From the IMG/VR virus record IMGVR_UViG_3300043783_000023, positions 1 through 22,240 of that record: 22,240 bases of DNA; one strand, written 5' to 3'. The position numbers and the translations under genes are program-made. Source of the DNA: a virus. A model generated the notes under the pieces. It saw only the letters and a program-made list of their open reading frames with translations. It had not been told where the DNA came from and ran no database searches. Each line of letters begins with the position of its first letter. Position 1 is the stretch's first letter. This document shows positions 13,664 through 20,410 of this stretch, piece by piece.

Positions 13664-13688
13664 GGCGCGGCTTCGGTCGCGCCTTTTT
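13664..13688 (+). terminator. UUCG-loop intrinsic terminator after the capsid genes
   Basis: GGCGCGGC (13664-13671) and GTCGCGCC (13676-13683) form an eight-pair stem (one G-U) closed by the very stable C(UUCG)G tetraloop at 13672-13675 and followed by five T residues (13684-13688). It lies 26 bases after the preceding stop, so it should end the capsid transcript. It overlaps the earliest possible starts (13659/13662) of the next gene, which argues for a later start there. Confidence 0.88.
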
Positions 13689-13781
13689 AACAGGGACTTA
13701 CGATCCGCCAATCCATTTTCCCAAAGGAGAGTGGAGGGCCAGAGCAGACCGGGCGGATCACCTATTGAGGATTTAGAAGAG

Positions 13782-14810
13782 ATGGCCTTACTCGATCTTC
13801 AGACGGAGTTACGCGGCGCGGTACCAAAGCTGCCTCTAAGTTATACGAAGACTCTCATCAACCGTGCCTACGCCGACCTCCGCCGCCAAAACCTCTGGTC
13901 CTTCCAACTCTTCGAGGGCCAGTGGATCGCACCGCCGCAAGTCGCCTCGACCGGCACCGTTACCACGACTCAGGGCTCCGTTCTTGTCAACTTAGATGCC
14001 ACTGCTACCGCCGCCATCAACACCCTCGCAACCTCCCAACCCTACTCCCTTATCACCCAGCGTCAGTTCCGCATCGCCAGCGGGGGCATCTACAATATCT
14101 GGGGATACAATCCGACGGCTAACGCAGGGAACGGTCAGTTGACGCTGGACCGCTGGTACGGCGAGCCATCGCTAACCAACGCCCAGTTCTCCATATTCCA
14201 GTGCTACTACGTCCCCATCGTCCAGAACTCCCCCATCCGCGACTTCCGCACTTGGATTAGCGTCCGCGACATGCAGAACTTCATCGACCTCTACACCGAG
14301 CGCTATCAGATGCGTGACATCGACGTGCAAGACCCACAACGGACTTGGTACGGCATCCCCTCGGATGTGATCCCTTATCAGAACGACCAGAATCCAGCCT
14401 CGCCGACCTACGGTTCGCTCATGTTCTTCCTGTGGGGGATTCCGACGTTCAATGTGAACTATCAGCTTTATGGGATTCGCGCTGGAACCGATCTCGTGAA
14501 GCCGACTGACACTTTGCCTTTGGTTATAGGACAGGATGTTGTTATAGCTAGAGCCAAATACTACGCCTACGAGTGGGCGGAGGCGAACAAGGATACGACG
14601 CCACGCAACTCAGGACCGGATTTTAAATTTCTCATGGGCGCTGCTAATAAAGAGTACGACACGTTGTTTAGAAAGTATCGTCAAGAGGACCGCGAAAGAG
14701 TTGACAACTGGTTCTCGACGCGCACCCGCTCGAACTACGCCAAGTGGCTGGCCTTCTACAACACTCAGGGCGGTGTGGCTTCCCCCGGATTCGCTGGAGT
14801 GCAATCCTGA
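13782..14810 (+). CDS. Probable head-tail adaptor / tail accessory protein (342 aa)
   Basis: The frame is open from 13659, with possible starts at TTG 13659, ATG 13662 (GGGGGAG nine bases upstream), GTG 13731 and ATG 13782. I use 13782 because the earlier ATG lies under the UUCG terminator and the GTG is only one base from its Shine-Dalgarno, but this is uncertain. The product begins MALLDLQTELRGAVPKLPLS, with an N-terminal helical segment (LINRAYADLRRQNLWSFQLF), then an aromatic-rich beta domain (YYVPIVQNSPIRDFRTWISV), and ends in a charged helix (YDTLFRKYRQEDRERV). Position between capsid genes and tail fibre and this organisation suit a connector that seals the portal. No diagnostic motif confirms it. 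Confidence 0.55.
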   Translation: MALLDLQTELRGAVPKLPLSYTKTLINRAYADLRRQNLWSFQLFEGQWIAPPQVASTGTVTTTQGSVLVNLDATATAAINTLATSQPYSLITQRQFRIASGGIYNIWGYNPTANAGNGQLTLDRWYGEPSLTNAQFSIFQCYYVPIVQNSPIRDFRTWISVRDMQNFIDLYTERYQMRDIDVQDPQRTWYGIPSDVIPYQNDQNPASPTYGSLMFFLWGIPTFNVNYQLYGIRAGTDLVKPTDTLPLVIGQDVVIARAKYYAYEWAEANKDTTPRNSGPDFKFLMGAANKEYDTLFRKYRQEDRERVDNWFSTRTRSNYAKWLAFYNTQGGVASPGFAGVQS

Positions 14811-16129
14811 TGCAAGCCTATACCGGATTCGCACAGCAGGGCGACGTTCAAGTAGTCACCGCTGGCCTATCCTCGACCACCGTGGTCGAAGGCTCCTACC
14901 CTCTCTGCACTGTAACAGTGAATTTGCATTCTGGTGGACTCGCCACCATCTATTCCGACAACGGCATCACCCCTCTGGCCAATCCCTTCACTGCGAACGC
15001 CAACGGTCAGTTCACTTTCTACGCCGCCAACAATCGCTACGACGTGATCCTTTCCAACAACGCTGGCTCCGGCCCCGCGTCCCCGATCACCATCTCTGAT
15101 ATCCTGCTGAACGATCCCGCAGGTGGCGCAGGCACGGTCAGCTCGGTCTTCGGTCGCACTGGGACAGTCATCGCTCAAACCGGAGACTATGCTGTCGCTC
15201 AGGTGACCGGTGCAGCTCCGCTGGCATCCCCCACACTGACCGGCGTTCCTACTGCACCGACCGCTTCTTTTGGCACTACTTCTACCCAGCTTGCTACGAC
15301 CGCGTTTGTTCAGGCGGCTATCCCGTCCATCGGCGTGACCAGTTTCAACTCCCGCACTGGTGCCGTCGTACCGACGACCGGCGACTACACCGTCTCCCAA
15401 GTTACCGGAGCCGCTCCGCTCGCCTCACCGACTTTCACCGGAGTCCCGGCTGCTCCGACTGCATCCTTTGGCACCAATACGACTCAGCTTGCGACCACGG
15501 CATTTGTGCAAGCCGCGCTACCCTCGACTGGCGTAATCACATGGAACACTCGCTCGGGTGCGGTCGTCCCCGTGAGCGGCGATTACACTGTAGCCCAAGT
15601 CACCGGCGCGGCCCCTTTAGCTTCCCCTGTGCTGACCGGCACCCCAACCGCTCCCACGCCATCTATCGGCGACGTATCCACCAAGATCGCTACCACGCAA
15701 TTCGTCAATCAGGCTGGTCTGTCGCCGATCATTACCGTTTACACGATCCTGACCTCGGCGCAACTCCTGGCATTGCACGGCACTCCAATCACCCTCGTTG
15801 CCGCGCCTGGCGCGGGATTTGCCGTATACCCCGTCGCCATCTCGCTTGGCTACGACTACAACACGACCGCATACACGATCAACGGCGACTCCCTGATCCT
15901 CGACTGGAACAACGCTGGCACGGTGTTCAAGATCACCTTTGCCGAAACCGGATTCCTCGATCAGACGGCATCGCAGATCGCATCGCTGGCCATCACCGCC
16001 GCGCATGGAGCCCTGACCCTGCTCAACAATCAGCCTTATACCATTGGCGCGTCGGGGGGATCGAATATGACTTTGGGGAATGGAACCTTGACGGTGTATC
16101 TTTATTACGTGTTGTTGACATTGCAATAG
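14810..16129 (+). CDS. Tail fibre protein with three internal repeats (439 aa)
   Basis: ATG 14810 overlaps the preceding TGA (TGATG); in-frame codons upstream belong to the previous gene. The N-terminal ~110 residues (MQAYTGFAQQGDVQVVTAGL...) are a beta-rich domain that probably anchors the fibre. Residues ~114-305 contain three tandem modules of 65-66 residues, each with 'RTG.V.....GDY.V.QVTGAAPLASP' followed by 'TG.P.APT.S' and an ATTAFVQAA-like helix, resembling phage tail-fibre repeats. The C-terminal ~130 residues form a separate domain (YTILTSAQLLALHGTPITLV...) and probably include the receptor-contacting or trimerising tip. Fibres bind the host surface. No chaperone gene is obvious nearby. 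Confidence 0.8.
   Translation: MQAYTGFAQQGDVQVVTAGLSSTTVVEGSYPLCTVTVNLHSGGLATIYSDNGITPLANPFTANANGQFTFYAANNRYDVILSNNAGSGPASPITISDILLNDPAGGAGTVSSVFGRTGTVIAQTGDYAVAQVTGAAPLASPTLTGVPTAPTASFGTTSTQLATTAFVQAAIPSIGVTSFNSRTGAVVPTTGDYTVSQVTGAAPLASPTFTGVPAAPTASFGTNTTQLATTAFVQAALPSTGVITWNTRSGAVVPVSGDYTVAQVTGAAPLASPVLTGTPTAPTPSIGDVSTKIATTQFVNQAGLSPIITVYTILTSAQLLALHGTPITLVAAPGAGFAVYPVAISLGYDYNTTAYTINGDSLILDWNNAGTVFKITFAETGFLDQTASQIASLAITAAHGALTLLNNQPYTIGASGGSNMTLGNGTLTVYLYYVLLTLQ
15149..15721 (+). repeat. Three tandem fibre repeats of 195/198 bases
   Basis: The units begin at 15149, 15344 and 15542, so the periods are 195 and 198 bases (65 and 66 codons); the third unit is slightly shorter. All share QVTGAAPLASP and an STQLATTAFVQAA-type end; the third has diverged to STKIATTQFVNQA. 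Synonymous codons differ between copies, so the duplication is not recent. Confidence 0.8.
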
Positions 16130-16142
16130 GAGGAACTATGAT
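16115..16142 (+). promoter_or_regulatory. Near-consensus sigma70 promoter before the membrane/lysis genes
   Basis: TTGACA (16115-16120) and TATGAT (16137-16142) are separated by 16 bases: a perfect -35 and five of six -10 positions. It spans the end of the tail-fibre gene and the start of the next. The -10 box contains the ATG of the 16138 gene, so a transcript from here (start near 16149) would lack that start codon and would serve the genes from 16311 onward. Chance occurrence is possible but this is the best match I saw. Confidence 0.5.
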
Positions 16143-16314
16143 AAGCACAATCCTGCTGGTGTTTGCGTTCGTACTTGCTGTGATCGCGGTGTTCGTGGGG
16201 CCATACGCTCCCGCACCCAACTTTCGCTGGCATCTGGGCTGGGCATCTCTAGCCTGCTATTACCTGAGCGTGTTGCTTGGCGGTCTTGGCTACGGGGGCC
16301 ATCCACTGCGATGA
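16138..16314 (+). CDS. Small two-span membrane protein (58 aa)
   Basis: ATG 16138 follows AGGAGG (16128-16133), which overlaps the tail-fibre stop. The 58-residue product has two hydrophobic segments: ISTILLVFAFVLAVIAVFVG (residues 2-21) and LGWASLACYYLSVLLGG (~34-50), separated by a short polar loop (APAPNFRWH). Small double-span proteins of this type are frequent in phages next to lysis genes. Holin-like activity is possible, but a more holin-like protein lies at 18972. The stop overlaps the next start (ATGA). Confidence 0.6.
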   Translation: MISTILLVFAFVLAVIAVFVGPYAPAPNFRWHLGWASLACYYLSVLLGGLGYGGHPLR

Positions 16315-16622
16315 CCTCCCTCTGGGCTTTCATCGTCGCGCATCAAACCATTGCCTCGCTGACGGCTTACTTTCTATTCTCCAACTTCGTCTCAGCGCTG
16401 CCCAGCCCGAACATGAACAGCAATGGATTCTACAAGTGGGCTTTCGCGTTTTCGACCAGCATCGGAGCGGCGCTACCACGCCTCTTCCCCAGCCTGCGAT
16501 TGAACGATCCAACCTCTGGCACGCAGACTTACTTTGGCAAGCCCCCAGACCCGGCAGCGGTAGCCCAAGTCGAGGCACACAAGGTAGCAGCAGCAGAGAC
16601 ACAGGTAAATAAAACGACTTAG
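16311..16622 (+). CDS. Phage membrane protein of the holin-cassette region (103 aa)
   Basis: ATG 16311 overlaps the previous stop (ATGA). Residues ~13-31 (TIASLTAYFLFSNFVSALPS) form a likely membrane span, followed by NSNGFYKWAFAFSTSIGAAL as a second amphipathic or membrane helix, then an Ala/Gln/Lys-rich soluble C-terminus. The pattern 'AYFLFS....ALPsP...S..FY.W.F' resembles small membrane proteins I have seen in many phage lysis regions with no proven function. A holin or anti-holin is a reasonable but unproved guess. Confidence 0.55.
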   Translation: MTSLWAFIVAHQTIASLTAYFLFSNFVSALPSPNMNSNGFYKWAFAFSTSIGAALPRLFPSLRLNDPTSGTQTYFGKPPDPAAVAQVEAHKVAAAETQVNKTT

Positions 16623-16633
16623 GAGTTGAAGAT

Positions 16634-16909
16634 GTGGCTGCTTTCACGCTTGCATTTTATGAACTATCTGATCGTGAGCAAATCAGCGTTCTCCTCGCTG
16701 TTATGGGGGCTATTGGCGCTGGCGTGTTTGCTGCTTTTTGTTGGATGGTTAAATTTGCAATCCATCGGGAGGTTGCTCGGATGGATAAATTCCTCCGAGA
16801 TCGGGAGCAGTTTGAAGAAGATCAGGATAGATTCAGGGAGTGGGTCCGGGGGATATTCTACATCTATGGAATGCTCCCACAGCCCCGCGATCCAAACGAT
16901 CTCAACTAG
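16634..16909 (+). CDS. Single-span membrane protein with a charged helical tail (91 aa)
   Basis: GTG 16634 lies eight bases after AGGAG (16621-16625). The 91-residue protein has a short N-terminus, one membrane segment (ISVLLAVMGAIGAGVFAAFC, ~17-36), then a highly charged helix (REVARMDKFLRDREQFEEDQ...) and a short Pro-rich end. This N-in membrane plus coiled-coil layout fits a spanin or holin-like accessory protein. Its first 230 bases also lie within another unbroken frame starting at 16626/16632; this frame has the more natural charge pattern, so I prefer it. The 3' end overlaps the next gene by about 44 bases. Confidence 0.55.
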   Translation: MAAFTLAFYELSDREQISVLLAVMGAIGAGVFAAFCWMVKFAIHREVARMDKFLRDREQFEEDQDRFREWVRGIFYIYGMLPQPRDPNDLN

Positions 16910-17249
16910 CGTCACGTTTGGATTCCTGATTGCGGCGATATTTATGTTCGCCACGGCGATTGAGAAGAATATTCCTCGCGCCGAAGTGGTCAGCTACCGA
17001 ATGCAGGTGATGGGAAAGATTGATACCTATAATTACTGGATACGTGAAATCAGAGACGATGGCCAAGCAGGACAGCCATATCTTTGGCGCGAGTGTATCG
17101 AGCCGTCGCATCCTGACTTCGATCCAGGAATGACGGTTGTTGTGTGGACCAAGGATCTAGGCTGCAAGAGTTTCTATGACCAGCAGCACACGGGATGGAA
17201 AGTATTCAGGGATGCGGAAGGTAAATTCATCGACTGGAGAGCGCAATGA
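16866..17249 (+). CDS. Membrane-anchored hypothetical protein (127 aa)
   Basis: The start is taken as ATG 16866; the same frame is open from 16626, so a longer 205-207-residue form is possible. There is one membrane segment (SVTFGFLIAAIFMFATAIEK, ~15-34) followed by a ~90-residue soluble domain with regular aromatic spacing (MGKIDTYNYWIREIRDDGQA ... MTVVVWTKDLGCKSFYDQQH), a Cys pair, and an end GKFIDWRAQ. The soluble part would lie on one face of the membrane. I do not recognise the family. It is coupled to the next gene by ATGA, and its ribosome site is weak, so it may depend on translation of the overlapping upstream gene. Confidence 0.5.
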   Translation: MECSHSPAIQTISTSVTFGFLIAAIFMFATAIEKNIPRAEVVSYRMQVMGKIDTYNYWIREIRDDGQAGQPYLWRECIEPSHPDFDPGMTVVVWTKDLGCKSFYDQQHTGWKVFRDAEGKFIDWRAQ

Positions 17250-17479
17250 ACGGAACACAGGCTTACGACGCGGTACAGAATGGACTGGATGGCGTGCCAC
17301 AAATCGGATGGCGCGGGGCATGGCCGGAGGACAAGGCAATCGCTAACGATGACGGCGTGGTAGACGTATGGGTAGCCACTGCTCCCCGTCCTCAGTTATA
17401 TACGCTGTCGAAGGGGGATGCGGCAGCGACGGACTGGGTGCTTGCACAAGACAATGGTGATCGACCCCCAAGAACGTAA
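17246..17479 (+). CDS. DUF2829 / Tad2-like protein, putative anti-Thoeris factor (77 aa)
   Basis: ATG 17246 overlaps the preceding stop (ATGA). The 77-residue product begins MNGTQAYDAVQNGLDGVPQI and continues GWRG, then ends near TLSKGDAAATDWVLAQ. This follows the DUF2829 pattern: an N-terminal 'eAl..l..G..v.r.gW' helix-strand and a C-terminal 'D..A.DW.v' segment. Some DUF2829 proteins (Tad2) sequester the Thoeris signalling nucleotide and so protect phages. It is a little shorter than typical members (about 85-100 residues), and the middle strands are reduced, so ligand binding is uncertain. It may be an uncharacterised member without this activity. Confidence 0.45.
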   Translation: MNGTQAYDAVQNGLDGVPQIGWRGAWPEDKAIANDDGVVDVWVATAPRPQLYTLSKGDAAATDWVLAQDNGDRPPRT

Positions 17480-17491
17480 ACGAGGATAGTT

Positions 17492-18100
17492 GTGGTTCAC
17501 AACTTTGTTTCTACCAAACTTGCGATTCTGGTGATATCCTCCGGCGTTGGCGTTGGATTTGCGTGGAGACTTATCCCAATGGACGCTTCGACATCCACCG
17601 CCGCGCTTCAACTGCTCACTCCTGCTGCTGTTTTTGTCTTTGCTTACTTGAATCGCAAGGGGCAGAAAAAAGCCGAGGAGCAGGCTGAGGCAGCCAAGGA
17701 AGCGGCAATAGAAGTTAAGAAAACATTGATTACCGTTGGGGATAAAACGGCTGAGGCGACCAAGGAGGTCAAGGCGGCTCTGCTTGACTCCAGTACAGCC
17801 ACGAAGACCAGCTTGGAAATCATCACGGGATTTGCCCGTGACACTCACACCCTCGTCAACAGTCGAACGGGTGAGATGCTGAGACGGGAAGCTGTCATTT
17901 TACGCGCCTCTGCTGTTATGGCTCGCCAGTTGGCCTTGGAGACTGGCAATACAGCGGAGCGGGCAAAAGCGGCTCTCTTGTTAGAGGATGCAGCAGACGA
18001 GGCTGAGAAACGTGCAGGCGAACATGACAGTAAGCAGGCAATTGTCGATGCTGGACATACTATCGTGAATAAAGTTTCGGCAATAGAAGATGAAACATGA
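17492..18100 (+). CDS. Two-span membrane protein with long coiled coil (202 aa)
   Basis: GTG 17492 follows GAGGA with short spacing. The N-terminus holds two hydrophobic segments (LAILVISSGVGVGFAWRLI, ~10-28; LLTPAAVFVFAYL, ~41-53), then a long Ala/Lys/Glu coiled coil (KKAEEQAEAAKEAAIEVKKT and on to ~115). The C-terminal half contains THTLVNSRTGEMLRREAVIL and a terminal EHDSKQAIVDAG, elements I associate with phage-encoded membrane-proximal proteins of unknown function near holins. A holin-accessory, spanin-like or superinfection-exclusion role are possibilities; none is shown. It overlaps the next gene by 11 bases. Confidence 0.55.
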   Translation: MVHNFVSTKLAILVISSGVGVGFAWRLIPMDASTSTAALQLLTPAAVFVFAYLNRKGQKKAEEQAEAAKEAAIEVKKTLITVGDKTAEATKEVKAALLDSSTATKTSLEIITGFARDTHTLVNSRTGEMLRREAVILRASAVMARQLALETGNTAERAKAALLLEDAADEAEKRAGEHDSKQAIVDAGHTIVNKVSAIEDET

Positions 18101-18245
18101 GAAAGAAGAGATCAAAGCGGAACTCGAACGCCTGCGCCGGATCATCCCCGGCCAGTACGATACCGTTATCAGTTGGGCGGTCAGGCAGCGAATTGCGGAT
18201 TTGGAACAAAAGTTAAAGGAGTTGAAGAATGACGACCACAAATGA
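18090..18245 (+). CDS. Small coiled-coil protein (51 aa)
   Basis: The gene runs from ATG 18090 to TGA 18243-18245; it overlaps the preceding gene by 11 bases and the next (ATG 18229) by 17. The 51-residue product is charged and helical (MKHEKEEIKAELERLRRIIP, then ...WAVRQRIADLEQKLKELKN), with a break at the Pro-Gly in the middle, consistent with a helical hairpin. No known family is recognised, and no strong ribosome site precedes it, so expression probably relies on coupling. The ribosome-binding site for the 18229 gene (AAAGGAG) lies inside it. Confidence 0.5.
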   Translation: MKHEKEEIKAELERLRRIIPGQYDTVISWAVRQRIADLEQKLKELKNDDHK

Positions 18246-18975
18246 TCTCAAGACAGCGATGGACGCGGTTAACATACTCGGCAAGCAGGTCACTCTAGCG
18301 TCTACCCCGCCGATCCAGTTCAGCTTCGACAGCGGCCAGCAGCTCCAGCAGGGAAACTGGAGCTACCACGACGGCGGCACCTTTGGGATCGGAGGAGTCG
18401 CTACCCGCACCCACACCACCTCTCAACAAAAGGACGGCTCTCAACTATTCAGCATCACCGGGCCGTATCGAGCGACCGGCTTGTGGTATCTGGCGGTGTC
18501 TACGGTCGGCTGGAAGAGCGGCCAGCATACCCTCTCCTGTGACTATATGAACGTTTCAGGGCCGGATGGTATGCACGAACTCGACGGTCGGTTGCAAGAC
18601 GCCAATGGATTTGGAGAAAATTGCAGCACCGCTTGGGTAAAGCATTACCCAGACGTAGCCCCGGACGACGCGGTTGTAGTTTCTGATCCAAAGGGAGCGT
18701 GGGCAGACACTAAAGTACGCTTGGCTAACGCATTCCCGGTCGGCAGCTGGGTTCATCGAGCGACGGTTATGAATATTGACTTCGAGAAAGAACTCTTTGG
18801 CATTGTGAGCGTGCAGATCGGCTCGAATGTTTATCCAGTCAATCAGAACTTCAAGGCAATTCCGAGCAACTGGACGAGAAACGAGATGCTGATTCAGGTG
18901 CAGCCTTATTGCGCCGCCGATACGGGAAATGGGCCTCCGTTGTCTGTGGCGGTCAACAATCTGGGGCTCGTATGA
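18229..18975 (+). CDS. Hypothetical beta-rich protein (248 aa)
   Basis: ATG 18229 follows AAAGGAGTTGAAGA. The 248-residue protein has no membrane span or signal peptide. It is rich in Gly, Trp, Tyr and Ser with regularly spaced strands (QQGNWSYHDGGTFGIGGVAT; QLFSITGPYRATGLWYLAVS; WKSGQHTLSCDYMNVSG), a pattern usual in beta-sandwich or carbohydrate-binding folds. It lies between the membrane cluster and the holin/endolysin pair. A virion-surface or cell-wall-binding role is conceivable; nothing catalytic is seen. I do not recognise the family. Confidence 0.6.
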   Translation: MTTTNDLKTAMDAVNILGKQVTLASTPPIQFSFDSGQQLQQGNWSYHDGGTFGIGGVATRTHTTSQQKDGSQLFSITGPYRATGLWYLAVSTVGWKSGQHTLSCDYMNVSGPDGMHELDGRLQDANGFGENCSTAWVKHYPDVAPDDAVVVSDPKGAWADTKVRLANAFPVGSWVHRATVMNIDFEKELFGIVSVQIGSNVYPVNQNFKAIPSNWTRNEMLIQVQPYCAADTGNGPPLSVAVNNLGLV

Positions 18976-19175
18976 ACTGGGAAGGTTATGCTTGGATCGT
19001 ATGGTTGGCCGCGTTTTTTATTCTCGAAACCATTGGTCTATGGAAGCGTCCGACCGGAGGCATGACCCTCACCTTCTTCATCGAGAATCACTTCCCGCGA
19101 GGGTTGCTGGCGGCGGTGATTGGATTCCTGGCGCTTCATTTCCTAGATCCATCTGAGAGAGACACAAAGGGATGA
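18972..19175 (+). CDS. Candidate holin (67 aa)
   Basis: ATG 18972 overlaps the previous stop (ATGA), and its own stop overlaps the endolysin start in the same way. The 67-residue product has two membrane segments, WIVWLAAFFILETIGLWK (~8-25) and RGLLAAVIGFLALHFL (~43-58), joined by a polar loop (RPTGGMTLTFFIENHFP), and a short charged tail (DPSERDTKG). Size, topology, charged C-terminus and direct coupling to the endolysin are classic for a class II-type holin, which permeabilises the inner membrane at a set time. The pattern resembles a group of small phage holins, but function is inferred. Confidence 0.7.
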   Translation: MNWEGYAWIVWLAAFFILETIGLWKRPTGGMTLTFFIENHFPRGLLAAVIGFLALHFLDPSERDTKG

Positions 19176-19597
19176 TTACCGCCGACCGATCTACGTGGCC
19201 AACCGCTACGCCTGACCGGCCTAACGCCAAGCTATGGCAGGTAGCACACGCAATCGCCATAGCAGAGGGGTACTACCAGCCGGATTCCAATCTCTTCCGT
19301 CTCAACAATCCGGGGGACATCAGCGACGGATACCTTACCTTCGGCGGCGAGCATCACTCCGGCTCGAATGTCACCCATTTCCCTGACGCCCTCACCGGAT
19401 GGCAATGGCTATACGACAAACTTAACCGTATCGCTCAGGGGAAATCCAGTGTATATTCGCCTGAGATGACGTGGCGGGAGTTGGGAGAGAAGTGGGCCGG
19501 GGATTCCAAGGACTGGGTAGCTAACGTCACACGGGAGTTGGAAGTCGATCCGCAGTTCAGTTTTGGAAGTTATATAACTAATGAACCAGCGTTATGA
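19172..19597 (+). CDS. Lysozyme-like endolysin (peptidoglycan hydrolase, 141 aa)
   Basis: ATG 19172 overlaps the holin stop (ATGA). The ~141-residue product has WQVAHAIAIAEGYY (Glu32 is a plausible catalytic acid) followed by FRLNNPGDISDGY (45-49 NNPGD), FGGEHHSGSNVTHF and GWQWLYDKLNRI, then MTWRELGEKWAGDSKDWVAN. This arrangement recalls lysozyme-like transglycosylases in phages, with 'NNPG', a helical alpha domain and a terminal W-A-D/N helix. The protein has no signal peptide, so it needs the holin to reach the wall. Cleavage of the glycan chain is the expected reaction. The 3' end overlaps the next gene by 17 bases. Confidence 0.7.
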   Translation: MITADRSTWPTATPDRPNAKLWQVAHAIAIAEGYYQPDSNLFRLNNPGDISDGYLTFGGEHHSGSNVTHFPDALTGWQWLYDKLNRIAQGKSSVYSPEMTWRELGEKWAGDSKDWVANVTRELEVDPQFSFGSYITNEPAL

Positions 19598-20030
19598 TCG
19601 CGGAGGCGGCGAGGAACGCACGCTCGAACACATCGAGGAAGACCTTGACCAGATTGTAGGCTTCCTGAAACCACGGCCAACATTCATCAAAATTATATTC
19701 GGGGGACATATGCCAGGACCAGTAACTCTCACTATCGGACAGAAAACCACTGCCAGCGTTGCCGTATTTGATCAAAACGGCGTTGACATGACTGCGAAGT
19801 ACGATTTCAATGCCAACCCGATTGCGTGGACGCTCGACAACACCACGTTCGATTCACAGTCGGCGACCGGACCGGACAGCGCGAACTCGGATGTTATCAC
19901 GTCGCTGGCGGCAGGAACCGCTAACCTGACAGCGGTGACCAACGGTCTGACCGATATCGAGCAGGTTATCAATCAGGCAGCGGCTCAGGTGCCGACCAGC
20001 GTAAAGATCAATTTCAGTACACCTCAGTAA
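19581..20030 (+). CDS. Bacterial Ig-like domain protein (149 aa)
   Basis: ATG 19581 overlaps the endolysin end by 17 bases. Residues 1-43 are a charged segment (GEERTLEHIEEDLDQIVGFL). From residue ~44 the sequence is an Ig-like beta-sandwich: PGPVTLTIGQKTTASVAVFD ... IAWTLDNTTFDSQSATGPDS ... SLAAGTANLTAVTNGL, close to the Big_2 pattern of surface proteins. An in-frame ATG at 19710 with GGGGGA three bases upstream could give a shorter Ig-only form. Ig-like domains on phage particles or phage-encoded surface proteins are thought to help adhesion to carbohydrates. Function here is inferred. Confidence 0.6.
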   Translation: MNQRYDRGGGEERTLEHIEEDLDQIVGFLKPRPTFIKIIFGGHMPGPVTLTIGQKTTASVAVFDQNGVDMTAKYDFNANPIAWTLDNTTFDSQSATGPDSANSDVITSLAAGTANLTAVTNGLTDIEQVINQAAAQVPTSVKINFSTPQ

Positions 20031-20043
20031 TTGGAGGCACCAC

Positions 20044-20409
20044 ATGAAAAGAACACTCGTAGTTGCGCTCGCGCTCGCTCTGTCGTTTGCCGGATGCGCC
20101 AAGAAAGTAGCCGCCCCTCTCCCTGGCGCTATCAATTCCTTCGACCAGATGAGCTATACCACGCTCATGGATGCGCAGGCGGGGATCAATGCGGTCAAAG
20201 CTGACGTGGCGTCAGGCAAGGTTGCGCTGACCGCTGCCCAGAAAGGCGTGCTCAACCAAGCCATCGCCGATTACAATATCGCTGAGGCGTCCTATCAAGC
20301 CTACCATTCAGGCTCGACTTCAGATACCGCTGGACTTACTGCGGCGATTAACCAGATCGTCGCCGATATTGCGGCACTGGCACAGAAGATTCAGTCAGGA
20401 GGGAAATAA
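20044..20409 (+). CDS. Phage-encoded lipoprotein (121 aa)
   Basis: ATG 20044 follows GGAGG. Residues 1-17 (MKRTLVVALALALSFAG) are a signal peptide with a lipobox: Cys18 in LSFAGC is the likely lipidation site. The remainder is a soluble helical domain rich in Ala, Gln and Asp (MDAQAGINAVKADVASGKVA ... QKGVLNQAIADYNIAEASYQ). The product would be exported and anchored to the membrane. Phage lipoproteins in this position include outer-membrane spanin subunits and superinfection-exclusion proteins; this one is longer than Rz1-type spanins and shows no match to either. The 3' end carries the next gene's ribosome-binding site. Confidence 0.65.
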   Translation: MKRTLVVALALALSFAGCAKKVAAPLPGAINSFDQMSYTTLMDAQAGINAVKADVASGKVALTAAQKGVLNQAIADYNIAEASYQAYHSGSTSDTAGLTAAINQIVADIAALAQKIQSGGK

Positions 20410-20410
20410 C

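Noticed and set aside
15541-16137. Upstream part of a 257-codon frame in +1 to the tail fibre
   Set aside because: The tail-fibre repeats establish the coding frame; the shadow is rich in Arg, His and Trp and only its last 58 codons (16138-16314) have a ribosome site and plausible membrane protein sequence.
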